From: Paraspadella gotoi
Lineage: Eukaryota > Chaetognatha
Direction of reading: 5' to 3'
Assembly: GCA_051294375.1 (NCBI GenBank)
Contig: CM119263.1
Location: 10,500,703-10,564,702, forward strand
DNA length: 64,000 nt
The notes under the pieces are model-generated. The model had not been told where the DNA came from. It made no database searches and saw only the letters and a list, made by a program, of their open reading frames with translations. Numbering within the stretch: the first letter of the stretch is position 1; each line of letters starts with the position of its first letter. A program made the position numbers and the translations under genes. Shown piece after piece: positions 13,084 through 31,878 of this stretch.

Positions 13084-14860
13084 TAGAGCTCCAGAAATAC
13101 CCATGCATTTTTGAAAAGTTCTCTGATACCTGCAAAGTTCTTGTGCCAAATTTAGTGGAGAAAGCGAATATCACAATAAAAAATTTCCCGATGCTCTTTG
13201 ATGGATTTTCCAACGCCAGTTTTTGCGTCGTACCACTTCCGGTTTTAAAAAATTCAAATTTTTTTTTTTGAAAAATGAAGCTGTTATTCAGCCCAGCATA
13301 ACCTTAACTTAATCAAAGTAAATTAATTAATAACCTTAATACTCATTTATTGTTGTGGTTTATAAATAAGGTTAAAATTATTATTACAAAAGACTTAAAA
13401 TTAGAAATTTATTATTTTTTTAAGCCAAATCGTCCCTGACCAAATTTAATAAGATTTTATAAGAAAGTTATGATTTGGTTGATACAAATAGAACTCTCTA
13501 AGGGATTAAATTATTAAATATCCTTAAGCAAGATATTGGCCCTTTAAAGTTTGCCCAAAATGATGCAAAAAGAAAGTAGTGCTTAATTAGATAAAAAGGC
13601 GCTTTGGCCTTTTGTGGCTAGCAAGCTTCCCACTCAACGTTAACCTCTCCCCAACCTAAACCTTAGCCCAAGACCTTTTATTCATTTGTAAGCCCCTCAA
13701 CCCTGATCTTAATGTCCCAGGTACAAGCTAGTTACAAGCTAAAGCAAATTATCATTTGGGCCAGGTTGCTATGATTAAGTGCAATTTGGACCGGCTCAGA
13801 AAAGATAAGAAGCTTGGGTTAAGGTTTAGGGAAGCTTACTGGGAAGGAAATTAAAGATTAAAGTTTAGCCTTAAATTGAATGGCCAGGGGTCAGGGAAGC
13901 CTCAGTTGAGGCTCAGAGTTGAAGGCCTCAGCTGAGGTAAGGGTTGGTGGATAGTCCTTTTTAAGTGATGCAGGGTTAGGGTCTTGGCATTGGATATAAA
14001 ACAGAGGCCTAGGACTAGGGTTAGGGCTAAGGAAGTGGCCTCCTCTGCAGATGTTATCCAGCCAGGGGAAAACTGGTAAAGAGTTTGGATCAGGGACTGG
14101 TTTTTGGGTTAAGGTTTTCAGCAGGAAGTACAATCTAGCTTGCCGGTTAAGTTAGGGGAAAGGTTGCTCGGGTTAAGATTTTAGAACTTGGGTAAGCAAG
14201 AAGTTCACATTAAGGTTAGGGCTAGGTTAGGATATCCAAGTAGGAAACTGATTAAGATTATAAAGGTTATTTAGGGCCCGGTTAGGGTTAGGGTTTGAAG
14301 AGAGAGGCTTGCTAGCTGGCAAAGGCCAAGTCCACGCCTTCCATTCTTATTTCGCTTACTTTATTTTTGCATCACTTGGTAAACTTTTAAAAGGGTAAAT
14401 ATCTGTTTAAAGATTAAAGATTTAAAATCCCTTTGAACAGTTCTATTTGTTTAACCAGAATAGTAAAATTTTATTAAAATTAGTGAGTAGTTTGATTAGG
14501 GCCAATTTTTGGCTTAAAAAAAATTATGAATTTTTAAAACTTGAAGGCCTTTTGTAATTATATTTTTATTAACCATAATTTATAAACCAAAAACAAAAAA
14601 TAATTAATATTAAGGTATTGGTAACTTTATTTTTGATTAATTTAAGTATGCTGGCTGAATAACAGTTCATTTTTTTCCAAAATCCTGAATTTTTAAAACC
14701 GGAAGTGGTTGACGCAAAAACTAGCGTGGAAAATCCCATAATGAGCAATCCAGAAAATTTTTTTAATTGTGATTTTTCGTTTTTCTCCACATAAATTTGA
14801 CACAGAAACTTTGCAGGTAACAGGAAACTTTTCATAAATGTATGATATTTGGGAGGTCTA
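13084..14860. mobile_element. hAT-like non-autonomous foldback element
   Basis: A 1,777-bp insertion flanked by the 8-bp duplication TTGTAGAT at 13076-13083 and 14861-14868. Its ends are inverted repeats of about 480 bp (13084 to about 13570, and about 14345 to 14860). They begin TAGAGCTCC and, on the other strand, TAGACCTCC. An 8-bp duplication and a TAGAG-type terminus are hallmarks of the hAT superfamily (terminal consensus YARNG). The roughly 780-bp centre has no transposase frame and is rich in GGTTAGGG words. The inverted-duplicate arm has a single TTGTAGAT at 15930-15937 in the same flanking sequence, which is the unoccupied site. It would need a transposase supplied from elsewhere. 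Confidence 0.85.
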
Positions 14861-15327
14861 TTGTAGATAGAAAGGCAATAGAATAAAGGGAGGGTGAAAA
14901 CCATGAGAGGGGTAGCAGATAGGAGGAGGACGAGATGGAAGGAGGGAGCAGACGGGGATTGCCAAAAGAAGATGAGAAGGGAGGAGAGACGGATAAGAAG
15001 AATACATAGATGGGTAGCAGATGGAGAGGAAAAGATAGAAAAGGAGGAAGCAGACGGGATAGCAAAAGATGATAAGAGGACAAGAGATTGGAGAAGGTTG
15101 CAGAATGGAGCGAGAGCGAGAAGCGCGAGAGGGGAGGAGATGGGAGTTTTGAAGAGATAAGGTGAGGGAACAGATGGGAGAGATGAAAAAGTAGGAAGGA
15201 TAATAGAGTAGGAATTAAAGGAGATGAGAAGGGAAGGAAAAGGAGCTACTGGATCAAGGGAAACGTGATAGGGGCAAACCACCTCCCGTTTTTATAATTC
15301 GACGAAAACGAGTGTGAAGGGGAGAAA

Positions 15328-15411
<84 letters not shown>

Positions 15412-15516
15412 GGAGAGAGAGAGAAAGAAAGAGAGAGAGAGAGAAAGAGAAGAGAAGAGAGAGGAGAGAGAAGAGGAAGGAGAAAGAAAGAGAGAAGAGA
15501 GAGGAGAGAGAGAGAG
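15328..15516. repeat. (GA)n tract at the palindrome centre
   Basis: About 190 bp of GA repeats with AAGAGA interruptions run directly into the assembly gap. They lie in the spacer between the two inverted arms, so the true spacer length is unknown. Confidence 0.9.
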
Positions 15517-15541
15517 NNNNNNNNNNNNNNNNNNNNNNNNN
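15517..15541. other. Assembly gap, 25 N
   Basis: Run of 25 undetermined bases at the centre of the inverted duplication, immediately next to the right arm. The join across it is not shown by sequence. Confidence 0.99.
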
Positions 15542-16372
15542 CACGTTTCCCCTTGATCCATAGCTCCTTTTCCTCCCTTCTCATCTCCTTTAATCCTACT
15601 CTCATTATCCTCCCACTTTTTCATCTCTCCCATCTGTTCCCTCACCCTATCTCTTCAACTCCCATCTCCTCCCCTCTCGACTTCTCGCTCTCGTTCCCAT
15701 CTGCAACCTTCTCCAATCTCTTGTCCTCTTATCATCTTTTGCTATCCCGTCTGCTTCCTCCTTTCTATCTCTTCCTCTCCCATCTGCTACCCATCTCATG
15801 TTTTCTTCTTATCCGTCTCTCCTCCCTTCTCATCTTCTTTTGCAATCCCGTCTGCTCCCTCCTTCCATCTCTTCCTCTCCTATCTGCTACCCCTCTCATG
15901 TTTTCACCTCCCTTATTCTATTGCTTTCTATCTACAACCTTCTCCTTTATTTCGCTCGCTCATCTGTCTCCTCTCTTCTCATCTTCGTTCGCTATCCCAT
16001 CTACTCTCTCCTTCCATCTCTTCCTCTCCCATCTGCTCCTATCTCTTCCTCCACACCGAATCTCTCCGACCCCGACACCGGAATCAATCTTCATCCTCGG
16101 GCGGAAGATGTAAAGCAGTGGAACCATTTACCAGGCGCTTGGCCGATCGCGTGGCCGACCGACAGGCCGAACGCCAGGCCGACCGACAGGCCGACCGACA
16201 GGACGAGGACCGCCGCGGGCCGACACTTTGTCTTACTTTCAAACGTCCATTACATTTTCTTCCCTCGAGCGTTCCGATCAACAAAAAATCTCTTCTCTTT
16301 TTCTCAGTCGCTCTCTGTCTCTCTCTGGCTCTCTATTTTGTAATGTGTATGTCTCTCTCTCTCTCTCTCTCT

Positions 16373-16425
<53 letters not shown>

Positions 16426-17219
16426 TGCTCTCTCTCACTCTCTTTTTTTTGGTCTAAATGTGGGATCGATGAGTAGTTTTTCGAAGGTATTTTCTCTATT
16501 TTAACTCGATTGGCTTGGTTCGCTTACTTTGTTACCCCTCTTGTAGCCATGTCACGGAATTTTTACCCATTTCCATAATCTCTTCATTTCTCGATCGTTT
16601 TATTCTCGTGTTTTTTGTTTTTGTTTTGTGTTTATGTTTGTCATATTTCTTTTCCCGCCATCTTTTGGGATCTTTTGTCCGAATTGGATAAAGAACCGTC
16701 TCTCAGTTTCGGCGTCAGATGTCGACTCCGGAATTGAATTTCGCGCTGGTGACGGACTTCATCCTCGGAGATTAAAGCGGCGAGGCGTGTTGGATGTCGT
16801 CGTCGTCGTCTCGTCGTTGTTGTTTCCTTGTTTTCACCCTAAACTTCGAATTTTGTTTTTTTGTTGTTTTTTTTAAATCGTGTGTTGTCGACGAGAACGT
16901 TTGTATGACTCAATATTCAATGAAGGCAAAACTGTAATAATTTCGTCATATACGTTTATTTGTTTGTTAAATGCTGAAATATGCGTCACATTGACTGAGT
17001 GTGAAAATTGACACGAAATTTTTTGCGAGAATGAAAGAGATAAAAAAACGTACAGTATTAAAAGTATAATGAAATCCCAAATCAACTTCTCAGCACGTGG
17101 TCCACATTTTCTATAATTTATATTTATCACAGCGATAGCAAGACATCACAAAAGAAAAAGCCCTTTCCTAGTCTATCTGCAACTTCAGTCGACCAATGCT
17201 CAACGATTTGCCCAAAAGG

Positions 17220-17310
<91 letters not shown>

Positions 17311-17577
17311 CCCATAAATCCATTAACGCCGCGCGTCGGCCTAATTCAGCTTAACGCCTCCAGGGTCGCGCGACGCGCGTATCTTCGCGGCGTCTATAGG
17401 TGCGCGTCGCACGACGTCTGCGCCGAAATCCGCTACGCGACGTCACTTTCGTCGGCGCCACTTCCGGCCTCGATCCCCTTCATCATGATCAGCGTGAGCC
17501 GTTCGTCATAATCATAGTCGCTTTATCACCAAAGAGAGCGAGAGAGTGTGAGAGAGAGAGAGAGAGAAGAGAGAGAG

Positions 17578-17629
<52 letters not shown>

Positions 17630-18147
17630 AAGAGAGGAGAGATAACTTGGGAACCAATCACAATGACGGGCGCCAAAGCCTCCGTGACCCGCGGAGAATA
17701 TTGGCGTTCGCCGATCGAAATGGGTCATTTGTCAAGATAACCCTCTTCCGCCTCGGCACTCCTTCGCCCCACGCCCAATCACTCTCACTCTTCTTGGGAA
17801 GCGTCCCCCTCTCCATTTTTCTCCACCCTCTCCCTCTCTGTCTCGCATTTTTTCTTCGCCCATCAGCTGCGGATTATTTCGTCACTTAATTACGTCGACA
17901 AGATTTTTTTTCAAATAATTTTTTTTTTATTCGTAGCATCTTTGTTGCGTGGCGGAACTTCCTAGGATTGGCTTCGCAGTTCTGTGGAACTATGTAGTAG
18001 ACCTTGGAGTCTTTGATAATCAGAGTTTTCCAGTGGTTAAGTCTGGCCAAAGTTTTTAAAAATGAATGACTGCGTAAAAACAACCAAAAAAGTTGCGGGA
18101 AGAGTGTGACCAAAATAAAAGACTTTGGAATACGTACAAATATGCAG

Positions 18148-18157
18148 NNNNNNNNNN
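18148..18157. other. Assembly gap, 10 N
   Basis: Ten undetermined bases inside the right arm. The equivalent left-arm sequence near 10815-10835 is intact. Confidence 0.99.
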
Positions 18158-19468
18158 ATTATGCAGCGACAAAGATTTTTAACAAATTCTTTTTTTGCAA
18201 AAGCTTCGCTTCCTTTGAGACTCACAGTACTCTTCACTCTGGAGACCTAGTAGCGTTCCACCGATCAATTTCACTTCTTGCACCCTTTGGACCCGTTAAA
18301 TCCTTTATACCAGCAAGATCGACGCGGGGGATTAAGATGGAAGCGAAGAAACTAACGATCTTCGCGTCACGCTCTGCCCCCCCCCTCCCCCCCCCATGTC
18401 TGAAAAAACAATATCGCCAAAAGCGGAAGTCATAAATCAAGTCGAGGGACGAAACTGAGTCAACCCTGGTCCATACTTACATTGCACCGCCTGTCTGCTC
18501 GTTGTGAGGGCTTGCGCATTCGCGCCAAACATTTGCGACGTGTATGCAGTTCTTGGCGACGTTGCGCGAATGCTTGCTGCTTGTCATGCGACACCGTTTC
18601 GTTGCGTTAATTGAAGATCGATTTTTTAAATTTATTTATATCTTATGAAAGCGTTTTGACATCCTCTTCTTTAGTACGATTTGTAGGTAAATTATATTTT
18701 TTGTCATCGTCATAATCTTTCAATGTCATCCTTTATTTCATTGTCATCCTTCAATGTCATCATCTTTCTTCATCCTCATTTTCCTCCAAAGAATCTTCGT
18801 CGAAAATAAATAAAATAAAATAGGACGAGGAGAATTTCTTTATGGAATCTTTTATTGAGGAGACAATAACAGGATTTTTCGTTGAGTTAGCAAAAGGAGA
18901 AGAGAAAAATCCGGCACAGTGAGCCGAGACGCCAACAATGTCGCACAGTGCGCGATGGCTGCGATGCGTCACAAGTCGAAATGACTTCAATTGCAAGAGC
19001 TAACGAAAAATATTAAAGATATCAATACCATTAGAGATTATTACCACTTATTGCAAAGTGTGGGTTAACTTATAGTGAGCCATTGTGAAATGTTTATGAC
19101 GCATTGGAAACGATCCCTTTTAGTTTCCTGCTAATTGCTTCTACTTTATTGTGGTTAAACATTTTTCTTTAATTTTTTCTTTCCAACGGCGATAAACGTT
19201 GTGAGGTATATTACGGACCCACGAGAAAGACCATGATGACAGTTTCGAGTATATAATTCCATGTATGTAGACAGGATCTATTAACTCAACCGTCAACAAG
19301 AATCCTTCTCCAAATTAAAAATTAAATTTGCAAGAAACTGGGCTGCAACTAAAACCAACGGGGAAAAGTTGTGAAAAGTTTGAGAGTGAGAGAGAGGAGC
19401 AATAGAACTAGTAGCGGAGTGAGAGAAATCAAAAAAGAGAGAGCTACTTCTTTCAATGAGAGCTCTTA

Positions 19469-19518
<50 letters not shown>

Positions 19519-20736
19519 CCGACCCGTCCTTTCTTTATTTTTCCTCCCAACGTCTTTCTCTAATTTCTAACCCAAATGGGCAATTAGGCAAGAGTTAAGG
19601 CGAGCGAGATGAGTTTTTGAATTTCTTGATTAGTAAGACTTTCTTGGAGGCAGACGATGACGTCAACGACGACGATGATGACGACGACGACGACGAAAAA
19701 GACGATGACATATTGCGCTAATTTCGAAGCGGACTTCGGAGATAATAATAATCACGGTTTAGTTCTGGATGACAGCGACGAAAAGGTGAGTGAAAAAGAG
19801 GACGACGGGAAACAAGCATATTTACGACTTCGACAACAACAACAACAAAACTACGACGACAACGACGAAGAAAACAACTTGAGAATAGTTTCGTCCGCTA
19901 CTCTAACCGGGGCTAATGGCAGCGGCCTAATGGCACCGGGCTAATGGCACCAGAATTTCAATTAAATGGAATCGAATCCGATACATTTCGACGGGACTCG
20001 GGGACTCCAGCCCGGAGTCCATAAATTGTGGTTTTATGGGTTATAAAGGCGTCAGACGGCGGGAAGAAAGAAAAAGAACAAAGGAAGGAAAAGATAAAAG
20101 GAAAAAAATAAATGGAAAGAAAGGAAAAAGACGAAGTGGAACGAGATCAGCGAAATAAAGGAAAAAGGATAAAGAATATCCTTAGAGGGAAAATCTGAAA
20201 TTAAAGTGGACGGAGACACAGAAGAGTTCATTTTTTTAAAAAAAGGAAAGAAAGAAATCATACAGAGGTTTTTTAAAAATTTAGAAATTAGAAAAAAAAT
20301 GATGATAAGAAAAACAAAAACAATGAAATAACAAAGAAGAGAAATAAAAAAAGAAATGATACATGGTAAGGACAAAAGAAAAGAAGTGAAAGAAAAAAGA
20401 ACAAGCGAAGAAAAGAAAAGAAAAGAAAAGAAAAGAAAAGAAAAGAAGGAGGACTCCAAACTCGCGCTTATCGTCGCCGTTAAACTCTTGTTCTTTTTTT
20501 CTTCAATGCCTTTTATAGGGTGAGTATTTTAGGTAAGTCTCTAGCGAAATTGCTTTCGCCGGTTTCCCGCTTCAGCTTTACATCAAAAGCCTCAAACCTT
20601 CATTCGATTCTTAACTTCTCCTTAAGAAAAACTTTCTCTCACTTCTCCTCCACTCATTTTTACGAATTCCCTCTTCCCCGTCACCAACTCACCATCCCTT
20701 ATTCCCCTTCAGCCAAACGCTTTTCGCGGCCCCAGC

Positions 20737-20900
20737 CAACCGATTGCCAACCCATTGCCAACCCATTGCCAACCCATTGCCAACCCATGGCCAACCTATT
20801 GCCAACCTATGGCCAACCCATGGCCAACCCATTGGCAACCCATGCCAACCCATTACCAACCCATTGCCAACCCAGGGCCAACCCAGGGCCAACCCTATCA
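20737..20900 (-). repeat. GGGTTGGCAAT minisatellite, mirrored copy
   Basis: Reverse-complement counterpart of 7776-8133 with roughly half as many units. The length difference shows that the two arms are not identical sequence read twice. Confidence 0.9.
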
Positions 20901-21850
20901 AACTCTTTCGATCAGGAATCCGATTATTTTTGCGATTCTTTCGAATTTAGCCCACACATTTAGGGGGATGGGGGTTTGACACGGTTTTGGGACGGTTGAA
21001 ATCGGTTTATGCGGTTGACACGGTTGCTACGTTACGAAAGAAAATCAAAGTTGACACGTTCTCTCAGTCGAGATGCAAATTTCCTTCCCGGAAAATCCAT
21101 TTAGCATAATTTTCAGGTTTCGAAAGAAAAGAATCGAAAAAGAAAAAATGGGGGAAAAGAAAAAAAGAAAAGAAAAGAAAAGAAAAGAAAAGAAAAGAAA
21201 AGAAAAGAAAAGAAAAGAAAAGAAAAGAAAAGAAAAGAAAAGAAAAGAAAAGAAAAAAAAGTTTTCAAAAACGTCTTTTGTCTCGATTATGACTTTTGAT
21301 AATAGTTTTTGTCATGAGTTTTATTGTTTTTACTTTCACTAAAGCGTTAAAGAAAATAAGCACGCACGCTGCTCCCACTAGTTACGAGCCAAGGATCAAT
21401 TATAAGTGCTAGTGCATGTCATCAGGCGCGGAGAAGTAAAGAGCACGTGTCAATGCGCGCAGACACGTGCACGCACTAGGATGACGAACCTCCGATGACG
21501 GTTTAAACGATTTTGGGAATGAGGGCAGGGGAGGGGGGCGATGGGAGGAAAAGTAGAAAGAAATTTATTTAAAGAAATAAGGGAAGAGTAAAAGTGGTAC
21601 TGAAGGAAAGAAGGAAGGAAAGTAAAAATAAAAAGAGAGAAAAAAATAACGCCTTAAAGAAAGAAAGAGGGAAACAAGGAAGATGTCAGGTAGAAAAAAT
21701 GAATCTGAAACTAAAAAAAATCTAAAGTAAAAAAAAGAGAGAAAAAAAACAAACATATATCATATTTAAAACGGGTGAAGAAAAAAATGTTTAAATTAAA
21801 TGAAAGGAAGGAAAGAAAAAAAGTAAACCTAATTCTGAGAAGGAAAAAAA

Positions 21851-23811
21851 CTGAGACGAGGTGAAAGAAAAGGAAACTGAAGCGTCTCACACGAAAGAAA
21901 ATTCCTAAACTTCCAGTAAATACGAGATCTAAACCACATTAATTTATATTATTTGGAATTATTCTACTTTTAAGATTATTTGTATCGCAACTCAATTTTA
22001 ATAAAACGATTTCAGATTGGAGTAATAGGAAAAAAAAGAAAGTTAGACCTGTTCGATATCAATCGGGGAGATGTACACAAGACGACGCAAGAAGGAAATG
22101 AGAAAAACTAGGATGAGTTGGCGACGCCAACTGTGGTCATGTGATCAAAACACGGAATACAACTCGTTAACCAATAACCATTAAATGGAGTGAAATTAAC
22201 CAGCCGTGATTTTAAAACATTGTTCAACATTGTTAGACCTAAAAAAGAAAACCGACGCTAGATCACCAAAAATTAATTTTACCTGATTACGAAAAGCACG
22301 TGATTAAAGTTCAGACATCACGTGACCTTTGCAAGATGCACGTGACGAGAAGCGCCTCCCTTTCGGCGTCGAGAAGCAATCTTTACCTCGTTCTCTGTCT
22401 CTGGATTCCACTCCTGAGAATTTCTAATTTTTCTTTGTTTTTTTCCCTTTTTTTTTATTTCCTTTTTTTCAGAGGAAACTTTACAATAGCTGACTTCTTG
22501 TTCCTCTTACAATTTTCATGTCTTCTCTTGCACACACCTTATTTAAACCTGCACACAAAGCAATTTATATTTTCAAATTATTTATTTATCAATTTAATTA
22601 TTTGATTAATTATATATCCATTTAATAAACAATAAAAGAGAATCACTAACTCAGGGATAAGCAAAAGAAAATGATAGAATTTGTTAATTTAGGCGGGAAA
22701 AAAGGTTTCTCATTTCCAATAAATTTGTGAAAAAATAGAAAAGGCGAAAGGAGCTCGTCAATCTTTTGTTTTTTTTTGTTAATGAATGGCTTCTGGTTCT
22801 TCTCATCACGGTCTCTGTTGGCAAAAACTAAAAACAAGCGACTAACAAATGTCAACTTTCAAAATTATTTTTCTCTTTTTTTTTTTTTGCCTTTTCCTCG
22901 TCAATAAAGAAAACGAGCCTTTTAATATTTCAAATTTTGTAATTGAATCAAAATAAACTTGGATCAGTAAACACATTTTTTCATGGGATTCGTTTATTGT
23001 AGTATTAAGGCATTGAAGTTGAAAAAAAATATTTTCATTAACGAAAAGAGACTGAAGAAAAAAAAAAATACTAGGAATTGCGAGAAGGAGATCCCGCTCT
23101 TTAACTTTTAAGCGGTTGTTAACATTTAAAATTAATTGAATTCGAGAAGATATGTATGTATGTTTCGTAGGGAAATGGTTGGAGGAATCGTTTGTTGGAG
23201 TGAACGTCAAATCAAAATATCGATAAGTGCGCTTTCGTGTTTATAAATAACATCTATACGATTTCGGTTCCGTAAAATGAAAATTCATCGGGAAGGACTG
23301 AAGAAATGTTTGTTTATAAACATGACGAATGCATAATGTTTAAATTGAAACTAAACAAAAAAGATTTTCGTAAGAGCTTGTTTACGTATTCGTTTGTCGA
23401 AGAAGACACAGAGGCTTAAATTGAGCTTCGCAATTGCTTCGTTAGTTTAGTTTGTTTTAGAAATTGGTTTCGTACAACTTTTTTTTTTTGGAGGGGAAAA
23501 CATGAGATATGACTAGAGAGACATTTAGAGTAATGGTCGAAAATAAGTTATATTAAATAATTCTAAAAGGGAAAAAGAAAACGGAAGATTAGTGCTTTTC
23601 CTACTCTACGTATCAATCAATCACAATATATCTACATACGGGGAGAAAAGTTTGAATCAAAGAAAGAACTGGAATCGACGGTTCTAAGGCATTGGGTTGT
23701 GGTTTATAATGAAAATAAGTAGTTTCGTACGATTTTTGTATGTTAAATTAAATTAACCGCGATGTTGTGTTTTTCTTCTTTTTTTTTTTTTCTCGCTTTT
23801 GTTATTTTTCT
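21851..23811. other. Intergenic, 3' flank of the Tubby gene
   Basis: AT-rich sequence between the right arm of the inverted duplication and the stop codon of the minus-strand Tubby gene. It must include that gene's 3' untranslated region. No other gene is supported. Confidence 0.55.
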
Positions 23812-29135
<5,324 letters not shown>

Positions 29136-31451
29136 CGTCGATTCCAAAGCGTGGAATCTGAGAGGAGAAATGATAAAGAAGAATGTAGAGTTGATAATGT
29201 AGAATGATGAATCTTAACTTCTTAAGGATATTATTAAATAATTAAATCTCGAGGAAATATAAATTTAATAAACGTATTCCGTGAGAAAATCAGGAATAGG
29301 AATAATTAAAGGAGATTGACTAAATTATACTCGGGAAGTGTCAATTATTTTCGGACGGATCCAAAGAAAAGCTGCTCATTGCTGAAATCTAGAGACCGAG
29401 AAGCCATTTTTAGTTCGACGTCGCTAAAGAAAAAAAAAAGAACGCAAAAAACGTAGCCCGTCAAAAACTAAAGTCGGAATAAATTAAAATGAATCGTTCC
29501 AATGATTTAGTACATTGCAAGATTTTAAGAAAGAGAGAAAAAAAGAGAACAATAGAAAAGTGGGGAAAGGAAAGCGTCTGTTTTGCTCGTCACTTGGCGA
29601 TTACTAATGAGACATGGACTCGCTCATGTCCGCCGTCCGAAAAATATCTTTAAAATCAGAGCGGAACAGTCCTTGAAAAAATTATTTTTCTTAAATCTTT
29701 TTTTTTTCAATAAATTTATGTTTAAATATTTAATGAATTTGTTTTCCTCGGTTCAAGATTCGACTCAGGAAATACGACGTTATAGAAGACGAGTACAAAG
29801 ACGATGACGACGACTACGGCGACGAAGATGATAAAGATGACATGAAATCATTGCATGAGCTCAGTTTAGTCTGTTTTCATCGTTAAACACGAAAAAAGGA
29901 AGAGTAGGAAAAGGAATGGGAAATAAGAAAAAAAAAAGGAAATAAAGTAATAGATGGAAGAAAGAAACAAAGAGAAAAAGACAAAAACTGAAAAAAAAGA
30001 AAGTGAGAAAGAAAGAAAGAGAGAAAGAAAAAAGGAAGTGAGGAAGAAAAAAAATTAAATTAAAAAAAATATATTTTTTTTTTAAGAATTTTTTTTTAAA
30101 AAGTTATTCAGGTTTTAATGAGACCGGCGCTTAAAAAACGAAGTCGCGAAAAACGTTAGCTGTTATCGCACTGCCAATTTTAAAATTATACATGCTCTTA
30201 ATAAACAAGCCTCCTGACTTTTACAAGATGATAAGGAGACGGCCCGAAAATGTTCAAAATATTTTGAATTTTTATTCCGGTTAGTGTTTATTAGGAAAAT
30301 AATTCCTATAGAAAAATCGGCCGAACAGTTGAAAAGTTTCAAAGCGGTACTCTCACAAGATTTTTCAAAGAATTGACAAATAGATCTGAACCGATTAACT
30401 CTGATTAGATAAATGTTACCGGCTTTGAGTTTCAAAGTTCTGTATCTGTATTTAAATTTAAATTTATAGTTATCTAAAACAAATCAGAACAAACCGGTCG
30501 TATATTCTGTATTTCCTATTTATTAAAATAAGCGACTTTTACCTGATCTGCCGAGTATTGAACGTTAATTTTCGAACCCACATATCGATGATATTGTAAG
30601 TTCTTGCTAATCGGCAAAAGTAAAATAACTTTCAGAAAACCAAGACTCGCTTTGAAATAATAAAACCACAATTCTGGATAAAACGGAAGAAAACATATCA
30701 ATCGAAGTCAGAAAACCAAACTTATTACCAGTTTTTTTCACCTTGTCCTTTTTCTTTACCGAAGTGAATATGATTACAAAAGCATAATCGTATAATACTA
30801 AAATAATTCATTAAATACTAAACCAATTATTGGGTTCACCTGACGCCTTCGGTTCGCATTGACTTGTTCTCCATATTCTTTTATATCTTGTTATTGGTGT
30901 ATTTGGAATTTTTTATGTTACCGTCGTTAAACTGAGTGAAAAAGTCGTGAGAAAAATATTCAATTTAAAATCGGAGACATCAACAAACGACTCTAACGGC
31001 GCCGGTGGGCGCGAAAAGCGAGGACGTCGAGATGACTACGGCGCTATCAAAGCCGAGAACGCATCTTAACCCGACTCCAACCGAAGGAGCAAACGTCAAC
31101 GCTTCAAAGAGCCAGTCTTGGGAATGTAGAGCGCGCATATCTCTGCCGGGAAGCAGGAGCGGAGGGCAACTCTGGAGCAAAGGCGACGAAATCAAACCCG
31201 GCGTTGTTCGAAATTTAAATCCGAAAACGGCGTTTTTGTCAGAGTACTTTTAAAAATTAAATTTCTAAGTCCCTAAGATTGTCCACCTTCAGCTACAAAA
31301 AAAAAAGCGTTAATGAAATGAGAAGAAGAAATAAGAACTATAAAACAATAAATAAGAACAATAAACAATAAATGAGAACAATAAAACAATTAATGAGAAC
31401 AATAAAACAATTAATGAGAACATTAAAACAAATTTTAAAAAATGGAAGCAT

Positions 31452-31697
31452 TTAAAAAAGTATTGACCCTAATAAGAATGAGTCGTCTTCCTCGTTACAG
31501 TCGTCCTCGCTTTCGTAGAAAACGTCGTCGTCGTCGTCGTCGTCACTTTCGTCTCGTTCGTGACTCTGCATTCGCGTCGTCAGTGTCGATTCGACGCATC
31601 TCGAAGACGAATGCCGATCGTTAATCGATGTTACGACATAAGTGATACGCCCTTTCGGAATGTACACCCTCTGATGAACAAATTCATCTCTTTTCAT
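31452..31697 (-). CDS. Hypothetical acidic small protein
   Basis: An 81-codon frame starts at 31697 and ends before 31452. The first half, with HQRVYIPKGRITYVV, looks like ordinary protein. The second half is strongly acidic (seven consecutive Asp, then DVFYESEDDCNEEDD). It matches no family I know. It may be a whole small gene, one exon of a larger gene, or chance: part of the acidity comes from a GAC triplet repeat. No signal peptide or membrane segment is seen. Confidence 0.25.
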   Translation of the reverse strand: MKRDEFVHQRVYIPKGRITYVVTSINDRHSSSRCVESTLTTRMQSHERDESDDDDDDDVFYESEDDCNEEDDSFLLGSILF

Positions 31698-31878
31698 ATC
31701 ATCATTTGAGTCAAGACTATTTTAATCTCTCATTCCGCTTGATAAATTACTGCTTTGTGAATCAATCAGCTAAGCCATTCCTTTCGACACGTCCGACTGA
31801 TTATATCGGCCGGCGTTTTTTTTTTTCTTGTTTCAAAAAATTTTCTCTGTGACTCAAAAAGGAAAAAAAATCAATGGC

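Larger units (their letters stand above)
6808..15268. repeat. Left arm of a giant inverted duplication
   Basis: This arm reappears as its reverse complement at about 15542-21850. Landmarks pair in mirrored order: the edge near 6810 with 21850, the (CTTTT)n tract near 7420-7510 with 21160-21256, the GGGTTGGCAAT minisatellite 7776-8133 with 20737-20900, the GACGAC-rich patch near 9000-9250 with 19640-19880, the CpG-rich block 11510-11680 with 17310-17480, and the GGCCTGTCGGTC repeats 12790-12870 with 16140-16205. The arm is about 8.5 kb, including a 1.78-kb insertion that the other arm lacks. Frequent one-base homopolymer indels separate the arms, so no reading frame is visibly conserved between them. 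Confidence 0.9.
15542..21850. repeat. Right arm of a giant inverted duplication
   Basis: Reverse-complement partner of 6808-15268, about 6.3 kb long, starting at the edge of the 25-N gap. It contains a second gap of 10 N at 18148-18157. It lacks the 1.78-kb element present in the left arm. The mirrored GA and CT tracts differ in length between arms. I found no gene that keeps its frame in both arms. Confidence 0.9.

Noticed and set aside
14569-15282. 237-residue minus-strand frame
   Set aside because: It spans the end of the hAT-like element and pyrimidine-rich arm sequence; composition is low-complexity and the right arm does not preserve it.
31005-31253. 82-residue plus-strand frame in the Tubby-DRC12 interval
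   Set aside because: GC-rich and open, but no start context, splice partner or family match.
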